Shown: positions 17,693 through 27,125 of the stretch, piece by piece
Layout: the number at the start of each line of letters is the position of its first letter
Position numbering within the stretch: position 1 is the stretch's first letter
DNA from: Kaistia defluvii
GTDB lineage: Bacteria; Pseudomonadota; Alphaproteobacteria; Rhizobiales; Kaistiaceae
Length of the DNA stretch: 64,000 bases
Direction of reading: 5' to 3'
NCBI RefSeq assembly: GCF_026343955.1
Contig: NZ_JAPKNI010000004.1
Span: 1-64,000, forward strand
The notes under the pieces: generated by a model
Databases searched by the model: none
Told to the model about the DNA's origin: nothing
Seen by the model: the letters and a program-made list of their open reading frames with translations, nothing else
Position numbers and translations under genes: made by a program

Positions 17693-19039
17693 TCAGTCCC
17701 TGACGCCCCCCGTCGCCGCCGGGACCGGCTGCACGAGCAGTTTGTCGATCCGCCGGCCATCCATGTCGACGATCTCGAAGCGCCAGTCCTCATAGTCGAA
17801 GCGCTCGCCAACCTTGGGGATGTGGCCGAGCTGGGCCAGCGCAAATCCGGCGATGGTGTGGAAGGCGCCGTCCGCCGATCGCAGCCGGAATCCCAGCCGA
17901 TCGAAGGCGGCGTGCGCCGGCATCATTCCGTCGACCAGCAGCGAACCATCGTCGCGCTGGACCACATCGGGATCCTCGCCTTCGGCGCTGGACAGATCGC
18001 CGGCGATTGCCTCCAGAAGATCCGTCTGGGTGACAATGCCATCCATGCTGCCATACTCGTCGACGATGATCGCCAGTCGGACCGGCGCCTTCTTGAACTG
18101 ATCGAGCACGCGGAAGATCGGCGTCGCCTCGTGGACGACCATGGGCTGGCGAAGCACCGCGAGCGGATCGATCGGCCTGCCTTCGAGAACCTGGCCCAGG
18201 AGATCCTTCTTCAGGATCATGCCGATCGGCTCGTCGATGCTGCCACGGGCCACCAGCAGTTGCTCGTGGCGGGACTCGCCGATGCCCCGCAGGATTTCCT
18301 CGGGACTGTCCTCCGAATCCACCCAGTCGATCTCGAGGCGCGGGGTCATGATGTCAGCGATGCGGCGGTCGCCGATATTGAAGACCCGCTCGACGACCTC
18401 CTGCTGCGAGTAGTTCAGCAGGCCGCCTTCCTGGCTGGCGGCGATCAGCAGCTTCAGTTCCTCCGGCGAGTGAAGCGACTCCTCCCCGGCGCCCGGGCGA
18501 AGGCCGCACAGGCGAAGGACGAGATTGCCGAGGCCGTTGAGCGACAGGATCGCCGGCCTCAGCACAAACAGGAAGACGCTGAGCGGGCGAACCACCCAGA
18601 GTGCGGTCGTTTCACTGCGCTGCAGGGCCAGGCTCTTCGGCGCCAGTTCGCCGAGCACGATATGCAGCGCGGTGATGATGACGAAGGAGATCACGACCGC
18701 GATGGTGTGCGACGCCGCGGTGGCGAGATTGCCCGGAAGCGCCGCCAGCCAGGGCTGGATCAGATGCGCGAGCGCCGGCTCTCCGACCCAGCCAAGCGCC
18801 AGCGAGGAGATGGTGATGCCGAGCTGCGTCGCGGCGAGATAGGCGTCGAGGTGATCGACGGCGCGCTTCAGCGCGACAGCATTCGTCCGCCCGGCGGAGA
18901 CGAGTTCCGTGACGCGGCTACGGCGGACGGCAACGAGGGCAAACTCCGCGGCAACGAAAAAGCCGTTCGCGGCAACAAGAAGCAGTACGGCCAGTATCCC
19001 TGCGAAATCAAAGATACTACTGCCATCGGAACTGGGCAT
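17693..19039 (-). CDS. Hemolysin-family / CorC-type membrane protein (DUF21-CBS-CorC_HlyC)
   Basis: A 448-residue protein with three parts: an N-terminal CNNM/DUF21 membrane domain (about 1-190, three or four helices, with FFVAAEFALVAVRRSRV), a CBS-domain pair (about 215-330) and a C-terminal CorC_HlyC domain (about 350-435). The related MpfA/CorB proteins export magnesium; the hemolysin label is historical. The full-length layout supports a Mg2+ efflux or resistance role rather than toxin activity. No operon partner is visible. Confidence 0.92.
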   Translation of the reverse strand: MPSSDGSSIFDFAGILAVLLLVAANGFFVAAEFALVAVRRSRVTELVSAGRTNAVALKRAVDHLDAYLAATQLGITISSLALGWVGEPALAHLIQPWLAALPGNLATAASHTIAVVISFVIITALHIVLGELAPKSLALQRSETTALWVVRPLSVFLFVLRPAILSLNGLGNLVLRLCGLRPGAGEESLHSPEELKLLIAASQEGGLLNYSQQEVVERVFNIGDRRIADIMTPRLEIDWVDSEDSPEEILRGIGESRHEQLLVARGSIDEPIGMILKKDLLGQVLEGRPIDPLAVLRQPMVVHEATPIFRVLDQFKKAPVRLAIIVDEYGSMDGIVTQTDLLEAIAGDLSSAEGEDPDVVQRDDGSLLVDGMMPAHAAFDRLGFRLRSADGAFHTIAGFALAQLGHIPKVGERFDYEDWRFEIVDMDGRRIDKLLVQPVPAATGGVRD

Positions 19040-19498
19040 GGTCTCCTCTCGGACGGCTGCTGCCGCCGCGCTGCGTTGATGGACCCCTTACCCATACCAT
19101 AGCGATCCCGCACGCCGGCAAGGTGGACCGCCCGACTGGACAATCAAAACGGGTATGGATGCGGTTTGGCAGGCTCCGCGCCTATGACCTCACCCGAAGG
19201 GCGCCGCGCCCGCACGACGGCAGAATGCTGCGCCTGCCATTGAGAAAACGCCGGTCACTCCGTCCAATAGGGCTGACCCTACGGACCGGAGGCATCGGTC
19301 CCCGTGTCGGCACAAGCAGCACTCGACACGGTAGACCCGTCCAGATACAATGCAACCATAACGAGAAATCGTTGGCCCATCAACGATCCCGCCTTGCCCC
19401 TTCTATCATGAACGCCAAGCCGTGCTTCCCCCGCCGGATATTGACCCACCCCGTGGTCGCCAAGAACTAGTCACCCCGTTTACCCGATTGTTTGAAGC
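19040..19498. other. Intergenic region without a supported gene
   Basis: 459 bp between the divergent CorC-type and GT9 genes. Short open frames cross it, but none has a ribosome binding site or protein-like composition. Promoters for both flanking genes must lie here; I cannot place them. Confidence 0.5.
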
Positions 19499-20716
19499 AT
19501 GACTTATATAATAGCGAAGCAGGCGGATCGGGTGATCTACCGGAGCTGGCAGCCAAGCCCGCAATCGGAAGGCGCATTTCGCCTGCTCGTGCTCAAGCTG
19601 GATCACATCGGTGATTTCTGGATGGCTCTGGGCCCGTTGAAGGAACTGCGCAGCCGGTTTCGAGATGCGCATATCACACTTGTCGTGGGCAGCTGGAATC
19701 TCGAAACCGCCCTTCGGTTCCAGCTTGCCGACGACTATGTGACGTTTGACTTCTTTGCTCGAAGCCCGAAATCGGGCCAGAAGCGAAAAGCACCGGAAGA
19801 TCTTCTCGAACTTCTACCTGCCCAGGCGTTCGATCTCGCCATGGACATGCGCGTCCCCGACGACACCAGATGCGTCTTGCTTGCCGTCCGCGCCCACCAG
19901 CGAGCCGCCATCGTCGATCGATATCGGCATCCACAGATTGATATTGCGATCTCCCCGGGGAGATTGAAGCTTCGCCGAAGCCCCGCCTACAAGCTGCTGC
20001 AGAAATTGTCCCTATCCAGCTGGATACCGCGACGCTGGGTGGACAAGCACGCGGATCGCGACCAGTTGCAACTTCAGCACGTAGCCGAGACTCTGACCCA
20101 ATTGGTTGCCAGAGCGTCGGCGGATGTTGACGAACAGAGAAACGGCCGCCGAGAGCCGCGCCAGCCCGTTGACGAAGACGCACCCATTGTCGTTGCGCCC
20201 TTTTCCAATTCTGCGCTGCGCGATTGGCCGCTTCAAAGCTTTCAGGAACTGATCGCCCGGCTCCCGCCAGAGCATCGCGTCGTCGTGGTCGGGCGGGACG
20301 AGGATGTCGCCGCGCTTCGAAGCTCCGCCGGGAAGGCCGAGGCGCTGGGAGCGGGGCGCGTCGAAATCGCAACGGGCCTCTCGGAGCAGGAATTCAACCA
20401 GTTGCTGTCCTCTGCGGCTCTCGTCATCTCCAACAATTCGGGAGCCGGGCATGTCGCCGCCCAACTGGGGCGTCCGACGATCGGGATTTTCACGGCGTCG
20501 CACTTGCCGGAACTCTGGGGATTCCGGGGACCGCTTGTCAGCATGCTGATGAGTTCGATCGAGTGCCGTGGCTGCGGCATCGACGTCGTCCGCCGATGCC
20601 CGGAACACGTTCGCTGCAAGTTCGACATCACGGTCGACCACGTCCTGGCCGAGATCGCGGCCCTGACGCAACGCGAGGTCCAGGCCAGCCCGGCAATATT
20701 ATCGAACGTGGCGTGA
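19499..20716 (+). CDS. Glycosyltransferase family 9 (heptosyltransferase-like)
   Basis: A 405-residue GT-B protein of the ADP-heptose:LPS heptosyltransferase family. The N-terminal RLLVLKLDHIGDFWMALGPL motif and the C-terminal SNNSGAGHVAAQLGRPTIGIF nucleotide-sugar-binding motif are both present. Near the end it has the cysteine-bearing IECRGCGIDV...CPEHVRC stretch seen in some family-9 members. It is probably involved in transfer of a sugar to a cell-surface glycan, but acceptor and donor are not predictable and it is not in a polysaccharide cluster. Confidence 0.85.
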   Translation: MTYIIAKQADRVIYRSWQPSPQSEGAFRLLVLKLDHIGDFWMALGPLKELRSRFRDAHITLVVGSWNLETALRFQLADDYVTFDFFARSPKSGQKRKAPEDLLELLPAQAFDLAMDMRVPDDTRCVLLAVRAHQRAAIVDRYRHPQIDIAISPGRLKLRRSPAYKLLQKLSLSSWIPRRWVDKHADRDQLQLQHVAETLTQLVARASADVDEQRNGRREPRQPVDEDAPIVVAPFSNSALRDWPLQSFQELIARLPPEHRVVVVGRDEDVAALRSSAGKAEALGAGRVEIATGLSEQEFNQLLSSAALVISNNSGAGHVAAQLGRPTIGIFTASHLPELWGFRGPLVSMLMSSIECRGCGIDVVRRCPEHVRCKFDITVDHVLAEIAALTQREVQASPAILSNVA

Positions 20717-20956
20717 GATGCCGCGCCTTCGGGCCATTCGAGCAAGCTCCGTCGCGAAAGTGCCCATAGCAGCGCCGCCCCGCCGTAAAAGCCTCCTTCC
20801 CCCGCCTCTTCCCTGGCTGTCACGCTGTTCGACCGGACCTGCCGCGCGGGCGCGAGGCCGAGCCAGTTCCGGGAACGGTCGCGTCCAGGCCGGCGCATGA
20901 ACGGCAAGGCTGCTCGCCGCCATGGGCGGATCCGGCGGGGCGGAGGAGCAGACGGA

Positions 20957-21472
20957 TCAGCGTCTCACGACGACGGGCGTGCCGACAGTCACCCGCCCAA
21001 AGAGGTCCAGAATATCCTCATTGTGCATTCGGATGCAGCCAAACGACACGAATCCGCCCACGGAGCCCGGCTGGTTTGTGCCGTGGATGGCATATTCACC
21101 CCCCGCGAGCGTCATCGCCGCGGCTCCCATCGGATTGGCCGGCGATCCCGAAGGAATGAAGTCGGGCACGTTCGGACGGGCTCGCTTGATGGCCGCGGGC
21201 GGCGCCCAGTTGGGGCGAAGATGCTTGCCGTCGATCGAGGACGCGCCGACCCACTGGCGTCCCGCCCGGCCGACGCCGACCCTGTATCGCAGGGCTCGCC
21301 CCCCGGGCAGAACCAGGTAGAGCCTGCGCTCCTCGGTGCGCACGACGATCGTTCCGGGCGGGTCGCCGGCGGCGAACGCGACGAGTTCACCGGCGAAAGA
21401 ACCGCTTGTCGGAATGACCGCCAGGATAACGGCGACGAGAAGCGCCGGCAGAACAGCCCGGCCCCTTACCAC
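20957..21472 (-). CDS. L,D-transpeptidase (YkuD domain), coupled to the autotransporter gene
   Basis: A 171-residue periplasmic L,D-transpeptidase. The catalytic signature HGTNQPGSVGGFVSFGCIRMHN carries the nucleophile Cys in SFGCIR. A hydrophobic N-terminal segment (LPALLVAVILAVIP) is a signal peptide. I chose the GTG at 21472, which overlaps the stop of the upstream autotransporter gene by 7 bases and gives a clean signal sequence; the frame remains open far upstream through the autotransporter and must not be taken as coding. Such enzymes make 3-3 peptidoglycan crosslinks or anchor outer-membrane proteins to peptidoglycan. Confidence 0.88.
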   Translation of the reverse strand: MVRGRAVLPALLVAVILAVIPTSGSFAGELVAFAAGDPPGTIVVRTEERRLYLVLPGGRALRYRVGVGRAGRQWVGASSIDGKHLRPNWAPPAAIKRARPNVPDFIPSGSPANPMGAAAMTLAGGEYAIHGTNQPGSVGGFVSFGCIRMHNEDILDLFGRVTVGTPVVVRR

Positions 21473-23391
21473 CGGTATTTCAGTTCCCCGGAGCCCGTGT
21501 AGGACTGAAAGCCTTCGGCAAACTGCCCGTCGACGGAGCCGCCGATCGCGAATCCGCTCAAGAAGGCAACCTCCGTGCCTGCCGATAGGAGCAGCGAGTC
21601 CGTGGCGGGCTCTGCGCCCGTGACGGTGAAGGGCGATCCCGGCAGTTCCTGAAACGAAGCCTGCATTTCCGTTTCCGACCAATAGTCATGCGCCCAGGCT
21701 GCGCCGGCCCGCACAGAAAGACTGGTGCCTGGATCGAGCGCGAAGCTATGCTCGGCTCTGGCGCCCAGTTCCACGCGCGCGAAGGTCGTCGTATTCGCCT
21801 CGTAGGCAAGCGCGAACGTCGAGGCGCCGACCGCGGTGTTCTCGCGATAGGCCGGCGTGCGAATTGCCTGCACGCGCAGGGCCGCATAGGGCGTCAGCCA
21901 GTCGGCGCGGTAGCCGGCTTCAATATGCACGGCGCCGTTGTGGGCGGAGAATTCCGCCGCATACTGATCATACCCTGCGACGGTGACGAACCGATCGGTC
22001 GAGACGTCATGATAGGCATAGGCGAGCGCGGCCGTGAAATACGCTCTGTCGAAGTTCGTTCGGCCATAGACGGCCGCCTGTACCATGTTGCTTCGTCCGC
22101 CACCGAGCCAGTTTGACAGGTCGAAATCGGTGTTGCCGCCTCCTACCGCGAAGCCGATCTCGGTGTCCGGGCTGATCCTGTGGTCAGCGCCGACGGCGAA
22201 GCCGCGCAGGGTCGACGTCCGCTCGTGGCTTCCGACCGAGAATTCCCCGTCCGTCTTGCTGTTGCCGCCATAGCCACCGGCCCAGAACTCCCAGCGGCGC
22301 GGGTCGGGAATGACGCGCGACGGGTCCAGCGCTGCGAAAGCCGCGCTTCCCACGGACGCGCTTGCCGTCGCGTAGCCCAGCACCCTCACGGTGCTTGGGG
22401 CCTCTGCAGGCATCGGCGCAGACCTGCGCCCGTTGCCGAAGCCTGGCTGGAGAACCAGATTCAGGAAGGAGTTCATGGCCTGGATCCCGGTTGGCGCGAC
22501 GCCGGTCGCGACCTCCCCCGAGAGTTGCGTGAACGCCTCCGCCAGTTCTGCGGGCGAGAGGAAGTCGACAAGATCCTGGAATCCCGGCGGCAGCACGCCG
22601 CCGCCGGCCACGTAATCGTCGATCGCCCCCGCCACGGCTTCCTGGTTATCCGTGGCGTCGGATCCGATCACCTCGCCAGCGGTCATCTGCTCGAGCACGC
22701 AAACCGTGATGTTGTTGCTGTCCATGGTCACGGCTTCGGTTTGCGCCCAGGCTGCCCCGCAATTGATGTTGGCGCCGGTCGTGAGCGTAATCGCCGCGAG
22801 CGCCAGGATCTGGCCCTGGAACGTCGAGGTCGTCCCGAGAGTGGCCGAGGACCCAAGCACGAAGAAGACGTTGCCGCCTTGCGCGCCGTTGATCAGTTGG
22901 ACCGAGGACGCGCTGCCGGTGGTCAACGTGCTGCCGACCTGGAATATGAACACCGCATTGGGGTTGCCTTGGGCATCAAGGGTCAGAGGCCCGCCCAGCG
23001 TGTTCAGCGACGCCGTCGTGTCGAAGTGATAGACGCCGGCGGTGAGCGTCTGACCGCCCAGGTCCTGACCCGTCAGATCCTGTGTGACCGCCCGCCCCCA
23101 GAGTTCGTTGTACCGGGTCTGAAGCTCGATCTGCGCATTGATGGCAACCTGGTCATTGGAATGCAGCGTGCCGTTGACCTCTCCCGGGCTGGGAGTGGTA
23201 CCGAGCCCGGTGATGGCCGAACCGGAACTGACGCCGACGTTTCCGTTGATGATCGTCGGGCCGGTATTGGTGACGGTGGAGCCCGCCAGCACCCCGAAGC
23301 TATCGAGGCTCTGAGCGCCAGCCGTGGTGGCAAACACGGCAATTGCCACCGACAGGATCGGCGTTAACGGTGTCGGACGCAGGCGCTTCAT
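21466..23391 (-). CDS. Autotransporter with DUF3494 ice-binding-like passenger
   Basis: A 641-residue secreted protein. The signal peptide (about 1-27, ending TAGAQ) is followed by a DUF3494 beta-solenoid domain (about 28-230) with the family motifs FGVLAGSTVTNTGPTIINGNVG, LTGQDLGGQTLTAGVYHF, AVFIFQVGSTLTT and VFFVLGSSATLGTTSTF. A linker leads to an autotransporter beta-barrel from about residue 370 to the C-terminal KYRW. DUF3494 includes ice-binding and adhesin-like proteins; the barrel indicates surface display. The ATG at 23391 follows AAAGGAGCCACC. It is translationally coupled to the downstream L,D-transpeptidase gene. Confidence 0.88.
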   Translation of the reverse strand: MKRLRPTPLTPILSVAIAVFATTAGAQSLDSFGVLAGSTVTNTGPTIINGNVGVSSGSAITGLGTTPSPGEVNGTLHSNDQVAINAQIELQTRYNELWGRAVTQDLTGQDLGGQTLTAGVYHFDTTASLNTLGGPLTLDAQGNPNAVFIFQVGSTLTTGSASSVQLINGAQGGNVFFVLGSSATLGTTSTFQGQILALAAITLTTGANINCGAAWAQTEAVTMDSNNITVCVLEQMTAGEVIGSDATDNQEAVAGAIDDYVAGGGVLPPGFQDLVDFLSPAELAEAFTQLSGEVATGVAPTGIQAMNSFLNLVLQPGFGNGRRSAPMPAEAPSTVRVLGYATASASVGSAAFAALDPSRVIPDPRRWEFWAGGYGGNSKTDGEFSVGSHERTSTLRGFAVGADHRISPDTEIGFAVGGGNTDFDLSNWLGGGRSNMVQAAVYGRTNFDRAYFTAALAYAYHDVSTDRFVTVAGYDQYAAEFSAHNGAVHIEAGYRADWLTPYAALRVQAIRTPAYRENTAVGASTFALAYEANTTTFARVELGARAEHSFALDPGTSLSVRAGAAWAHDYWSETEMQASFQELPGSPFTVTGAEPATDSLLLSAGTEVAFLSGFAIGGSVDGQFAEGFQSYTGSGELKYRW

Positions 23392-24186
23392 GGTGGCTCC
23401 TTTAGCTTGCCCGAGCACGCTAGACGATTCTGCATATGAATAGTCATGATTCGGCCGATCGATATAATTCGTGATCTACTCTATTTAGATAAACGCCTTT
23501 CTTTATGAATATCCCTCGAAACTCGAATCATTTGCACCAGAAGTTTCAAATCTCGTATTTTAAAAAAACTTCAGATAGAGCGGAGTGAATCACTATTCCA
23601 AGCGATAAAATTAAGTCAATTCAATAAAATATTGCCAAATCTGGTGGATTTCCATTTCTTCGAAGAGGGAAATAAAGCGGAGACACCAGTCGAGCTCCTG
23701 GCTCCAAGGTGGCCTTGCCGGCGTCCGCCAACTTGGGCGGAAACGTTTAACGCCCGATCCGCGTGCGCCCGATCCGGCTTCATCGTCGACGCAAGTCCTC
23801 GCCATGCGCTGCGTCGCGGCGCCCGGCCGGCGATCCGCCAGTCGGCTTGCGGGAAATCGGTCAGAACGCATCAGCGCTCTACTCAAAGTTGACGTTGCGG
23901 CAAAGGAGGATAGTCTCCAAAGCGCGTTCATCAGATGGGCCCCTTAGCCGACTGAAGCTCGCAGCCCGCCGGCCCCCTGCCAGGTGCCGGCGGGCACCTC
24001 GGTTCGGACGAGCTTGTCGTGGCTCTTATGATGGCTTGGGCGGCGGTCGAAAGCGCAGGGCGCGTCCGGGGTCATCTGACAAAGACGCAGCCGCCAAATG
24101 CGACGCGGATCAGGGAAGCGTTTCGGAACAAGCCGCGGCCCGCCGAATCGGAATGCGCAGAATTTCAGTCTAACTCAGGGAAACGT
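23392..24186. other. AT-rich, gene-free stretch
   Basis: 795 bp without a credible gene. Bases about 23430-23640 are clearly AT-rich against neighbours (runs of A and T, for example around 23560), then composition returns to GC-rich by 23700. It may hold the autotransporter promoter and possibly a remnant of older DNA. No repeat or integrase is seen. Confidence 0.5.
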
Positions 24187-24263
24187 TGGCGACCCCGGCT
24201 GGGCTCGAACCAGCGACCTGCCGCTTAGAAGGCGGCTGCTCTATCCAGCTGAGCTACGGGGCC
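24187..24263 (-). tRNA. tRNA-Arg (anticodon TCT)
   Basis: On the minus strand the sequence folds as a full cloverleaf: acceptor GGCCCCG/CGGGGTC, anticodon stem GCCGC/GCGGC with loop CTTCTAA (anticodon TCT, reading AGA) and T-arm GCTGG-TTCGAGC-CCAGC. The discriminator is G, and CCA is encoded. 77 nt. Confidence 0.97.
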
Positions 24264-24304
24264 AATCGTCTCGGCCCATCCGTCCGGACGGCGCCGAGGC
24301 AGGG

Positions 24305-24610
24305 TCAGTGCGTCCAGGACTGCAGCCGACCAAACTTGAAATTGTCCGAATAGGAGATCTTCTTGCGCGTATCCGCATGCGCCGGCATCAGCTGGTAGGG
24401 GATGCCGTTCTTCTCCGCATAGGCCACAGCCTCTTCCTGCGTATCGAACTGCAGCTTGATCTGGCGGTTCATGTCGGAGGACGAGGTGTAGCCCATCAGC
24501 GGCTCGACGGAGACGGGGATTTCCGGCTCGTAGGAAAGCGTCCAACGCTCGGTCTTCGCCTTGCCCGACTGCATCGCATTCCGTGCCGGCTTGAAGATAC
24601 GCGCAACCAT
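24305..24610 (-). CDS. ETC complex I subunit family protein (NDUFS4-like)
   Basis: A 101-residue protein homologous to the NDUFS4/AQDQ accessory subunit of complex I, found in alphaproteobacteria and mitochondria. It begins MVARIFKPARNAMQSGKAK and holds the conserved MGYTSSSDMNRQIKLQFDT, AVAYAEKNGIPYQL and YSDNFKFGRLQSWTH parts. It probably sits in the hydrophilic arm of NADH:ubiquinone oxidoreductase. The gene lies alone between tRNA-Arg and tRNA-Pro, all on the minus strand. Confidence 0.95.
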   Translation of the reverse strand: MVARIFKPARNAMQSGKAKTERWTLSYEPEIPVSVEPLMGYTSSSDMNRQIKLQFDTQEEAVAYAEKNGIPYQLMPAHADTRKKISYSDNFKFGRLQSWTH

Positions 24611-24645
24611 TGTCAGCTCGCCTCCATGGGATCTCTTCGGTCGAA

Positions 24646-24722
<77 letters not shown>

Positions 24723-24826
24723 ACATTCTTCGACTGGGGTGGATTACACGGTCCGCCCCGGGTCTTCAAGGCATTGCAAGCCGACAAATGGCGGCCTCAA
24801 CAGCGCATCTTCGGCGCAGATCCGAT

Positions 24827-25294
24827 TCAGGGCTTCGGAATGACGAAGCGATCGCCGGGCGCCAGCCCCAGACGCTCGGCGCTGCCGGCCACCATTTCCA
24901 GCACGTAGCGAGCCGGCGCGCCGCCCGGAATCAGGTCTTCGGAAAAGGGCTTCGTCGCCCGCTCGATGCGCGAGGTGCGGCCGTCCGCCTTGATGAAGAT
25001 CATGTCGAGCGAGAGCGGCGTGTTCTTCATCCAGAAATAGAGCGGCTGCTCGTTGCCGAAATCGAACAGCATGCCGTGATTGGGAGCCATCTTCTCGCGC
25101 CCCATCAGGCCGCGCTCGCGCTGCGAGGGGGTGATGGCCCATTCCACTGTGATCGCGTGGGTGCCCGAGCGGGTCGTGACCCGAATCTCGCCCGGCTTGT
25201 CCGCCGCCAGCACGCCGCTGGCCAGCGCCAATCCGAAGGCGAGCGCCGCCCCGAGGGTGCGCAACGGAGAAAAGCGGGAGCGGGATCGCGCCAC
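24827..25294 (-). CDS. Exported DUF192 family protein
   Basis: A 155-residue protein with an N-terminal signal peptide (about 1-31, ending VLAA) and a DUF192 domain: ITPSQRERGLMGREKMAPNHGMLFDFGNEQPLYFWMKNTPLSLDMIFIKADG and VLEMVAGSAERLGLAPGDRF. The function of DUF192 is not established. It lies 5 bp downstream of the cold-shock gene on the same strand, so the two are probably co-transcribed. Confidence 0.92.
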   Translation of the reverse strand: MARSRSRFSPLRTLGAALAFGLALASGVLAADKPGEIRVTTRSGTHAITVEWAITPSQRERGLMGREKMAPNHGMLFDFGNEQPLYFWMKNTPLSLDMIFIKADGRTSRIERATKPFSEDLIPGGAPARYVLEMVAGSAERLGLAPGDRFVIPKP

Positions 25295-25299
25295 AGCGA

Positions 25300-25875
25300 T
25301 CAGTGCGACGACGGGCCGGAGCCGTCATCCGGGCGGATTTCGGCAGCCATCAATCCCTTGTCGCCGTCGCCGAAACGCACCAGCACGGTCTGGCCCGGCC
25401 GGAGTTCGGTCAGGCCATAGCGACGCAGCGTCTCCATATGGACGAAGATGTCCTCCGTGCCCTCGCCCCGCGTGACGAAGCCATAGCCCTTGACGCGGTT
25501 GAACCACTTGACGATGCAGCGCTCGAGGCCGCTGGTCGGCACGATGACGGTGTGGGTGCGCGGCGGACCGGCCTGGGCCGGATGGATCGCCGTCGAATCA
25601 TCCATGCTCAGCACGCGGAAAGCCTGGAGCCCGCGCTGGCCCTGGGTGACCTCGCAAACGATGCGGGCGCCCTCATAGGCGGTCTGAAAGCCGTCGCGGC
25701 GCAGACAGGTCACGTGCAGCAGAATGTCCGGCGAGCCATCGTCCGGGAGAATGAATCCATAGCCCTTCGAAGCATCGAACCACTTGATCGCGCCCGCCAC
25801 TTCGACCAGATCCAGCCCGCCTTCGTCCTCGTGCCTTGCGGCGGACGATGGTTCAGCGCTGTTCTTGGAACCCAT
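25300..25875 (-). CDS. Cold shock protein with two CSD domains
   Basis: A 191-residue protein with two cold-shock (OB-fold) domains. Domain one has [29 protein letters not shown] (about 25-95); domain two has [27 protein letters not shown] (about 120-185). The RNP1 motif KGYGF is intact in both. Tandem CSD proteins of this kind are typical of alphaproteobacteria and bind single-stranded RNA or DNA, some under stationary-phase control. The ATG at 25875 is chosen because the upstream 49 codons lack family similarity. A CATTGC-G-GCAATG dyad lies about 75 bp upstream. Confidence 0.9.
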   Translation of the reverse strand: MGSKNSAEPSSAARHEDEGGLDLVEVAGAIKWFDASKGYGFILPDDGSPDILLHVTCLRRDGFQTAYEGARIVCEVTQGQRGLQAFRVLSMDDSTAIHPAQAGPPRTHTVIVPTSGLERCIVKWFNRVKGYGFVTRGEGTEDIFVHMETLRRYGLTELRPGQTVLVRFGDGDKGLMAAEIRPDDGSGPSSH

Positions 25876-26183
25876 CTTGTCGGCCCCCGATAGGCCTTCC
25901 AACGAGGCCGTCCTTCTCACATGGCCGATCGCGCGATACCGCCATTGCGGCAATGTTGCGACCGAATCCCCGCATGAGAATAACATCGGATCGAAGCGTG
26001 ACCAGTGACATCCCGGCCACAACCGTGGATTTCCGTTAACGCCGGTTAAGGAATGACGCGGGGGCGGTGCGCGGGTTTCTGTTTGCGCCGCCGGCGTCTA
26101 TGGTGTCGGCGCCATATGACGGACAGCACCGCCTCTGCGGTGCGGCTTCCGATCGGGAACATCTGGGAAAGGACAACGCGCCA

Positions 26184-26600
26184 ATGAAGTATCTCCACAC
26201 CATGGTCCGCGTCACCGACGTCGACAAGTCGATCGCCTTCTACAAGGAGCTCGGCCTGAACGAGGTGCGCCGCATCGACAATGAGAAGGGCCGCTACACG
26301 CTGTATTTCCTCGCGGCGCCCGGCGACGAGGCCGCCCAGGTCGAACTGACCTTCAACTGGGACCCCGAAGTGTATGGCGAGGGTCGCAATTTCGGCCACC
26401 TCGCCTATCTGGTCGAGGACATCTACGCGCTCTGCGACAAGCTGCAGAAGGCCGGCATCGTCATCAACCGCCCGCCCCGTGATGGTCACATGGCCTTCGT
26501 CCGCTCGCCCGACAACATCTCGATCGAGCTGATCCAGGCCGGCGATCCGCTGCCGCCGCAGGAGCCCTGGGCATCGATGCCGAATACCGGCAAGTGGTAA
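26184..26600 (+). CDS. gloA: Lactoylglutathione lyase (glyoxalase I)
   Basis: A 138-residue VOC-fold metalloenzyme converting the methylglyoxal-glutathione hemithioacetal to S-lactoylglutathione. It begins MKYLHTMVRVTDVDKSIAFY, where the first metal histidine lies, and includes ELTFNWDPEVYGEGRNFGHLAY, with the Glu and His ligands, and a final ISIELIQ. The start at 26184 has AAAGGA about 10 bases upstream. Length is close to that of the E. coli enzyme (135). Detoxification role; no operon partner. Confidence 0.95.
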   Translation: MKYLHTMVRVTDVDKSIAFYKELGLNEVRRIDNEKGRYTLYFLAAPGDEAAQVELTFNWDPEVYGEGRNFGHLAYLVEDIYALCDKLQKAGIVINRPPRDGHMAFVRSPDNISIELIQAGDPLPPQEPWASMPNTGKW

Positions 26601-26712
26601 CTGCCCATTCGTGCCGCCTCAGCGATGAGGCGGCACTCTATCCACAGGCGGAAAACATGGCCCGCAAACGGTCTTGTCAGTCCCGGGCTTGCCGCCTATA
26701 ACCCGCCTCGCC

Positions 26713-26787
26713 GCGCCCTTCGTCTATCGGTCAGGACGCCACCCTTTCACGGTGGAGAGAGGGGTTCGATTCCCCTAGGGCGCACCA
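26713..26787 (+). tRNA. tRNA-Glu (anticodon TTC), copy 1
   Basis: Cloverleaf with acceptor GCGCCCT/AGGGCGC, anticodon stem CCACC/GGTGG with loop CTTTCAC (anticodon TTC), T-arm AGGGG-TTCGATT-CCCCT, and encoded CCA. 75 nt. Confidence 0.97.
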
Positions 26788-26862
26788 CCCATCTTGATCG
26801 GGTGTCGGGATCAAGACTTGTGCCTGCAAGGCCCAAGGGAACTACCTGCAACGCGCATCGCT

Positions 26863-26937
26863 GCGCCCTTCGTCTATCGGTTAGGACGCCACCCTTTCAC
26901 GGTGGAGAGAGGGGTTCGACTCCCCTAGGGCGTACCA
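26863..26937 (+). tRNA. tRNA-Glu (anticodon TTC), copy 2
   Basis: Nearly identical to the copy 76 bp upstream (three differences). The 3' acceptor strand reads AGGGCGT, so the first pair becomes G1-U72 instead of G1-C72. The T-loop carries C instead of T, and a D-loop base differs. Anticodon TTC and CCA are intact. Confidence 0.95.
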
Positions 26938-27125
26938 TTCCTCCTTGAACGGTCTCTGAGATGGAGGTTCGCGCGCTTGGGCGCCGGACCACGCAGGTTG
27001 CGCAGGTAGCCGGCGGGATTGCGCATTTTGCGCGATGGATCTCCTGTGGAGTTCCGATGAGGCGACCGGACGCCTCGGCCTCCCATGCTAGGATGGCCCG
27101 GCGGACAAAGGCGATGTGGAGCATT

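Noticed and set aside
19123-19470. 115-codon frame between the CorC-type and GT9 genes
   Set aside because: Composition is random-like and no start signal is seen.
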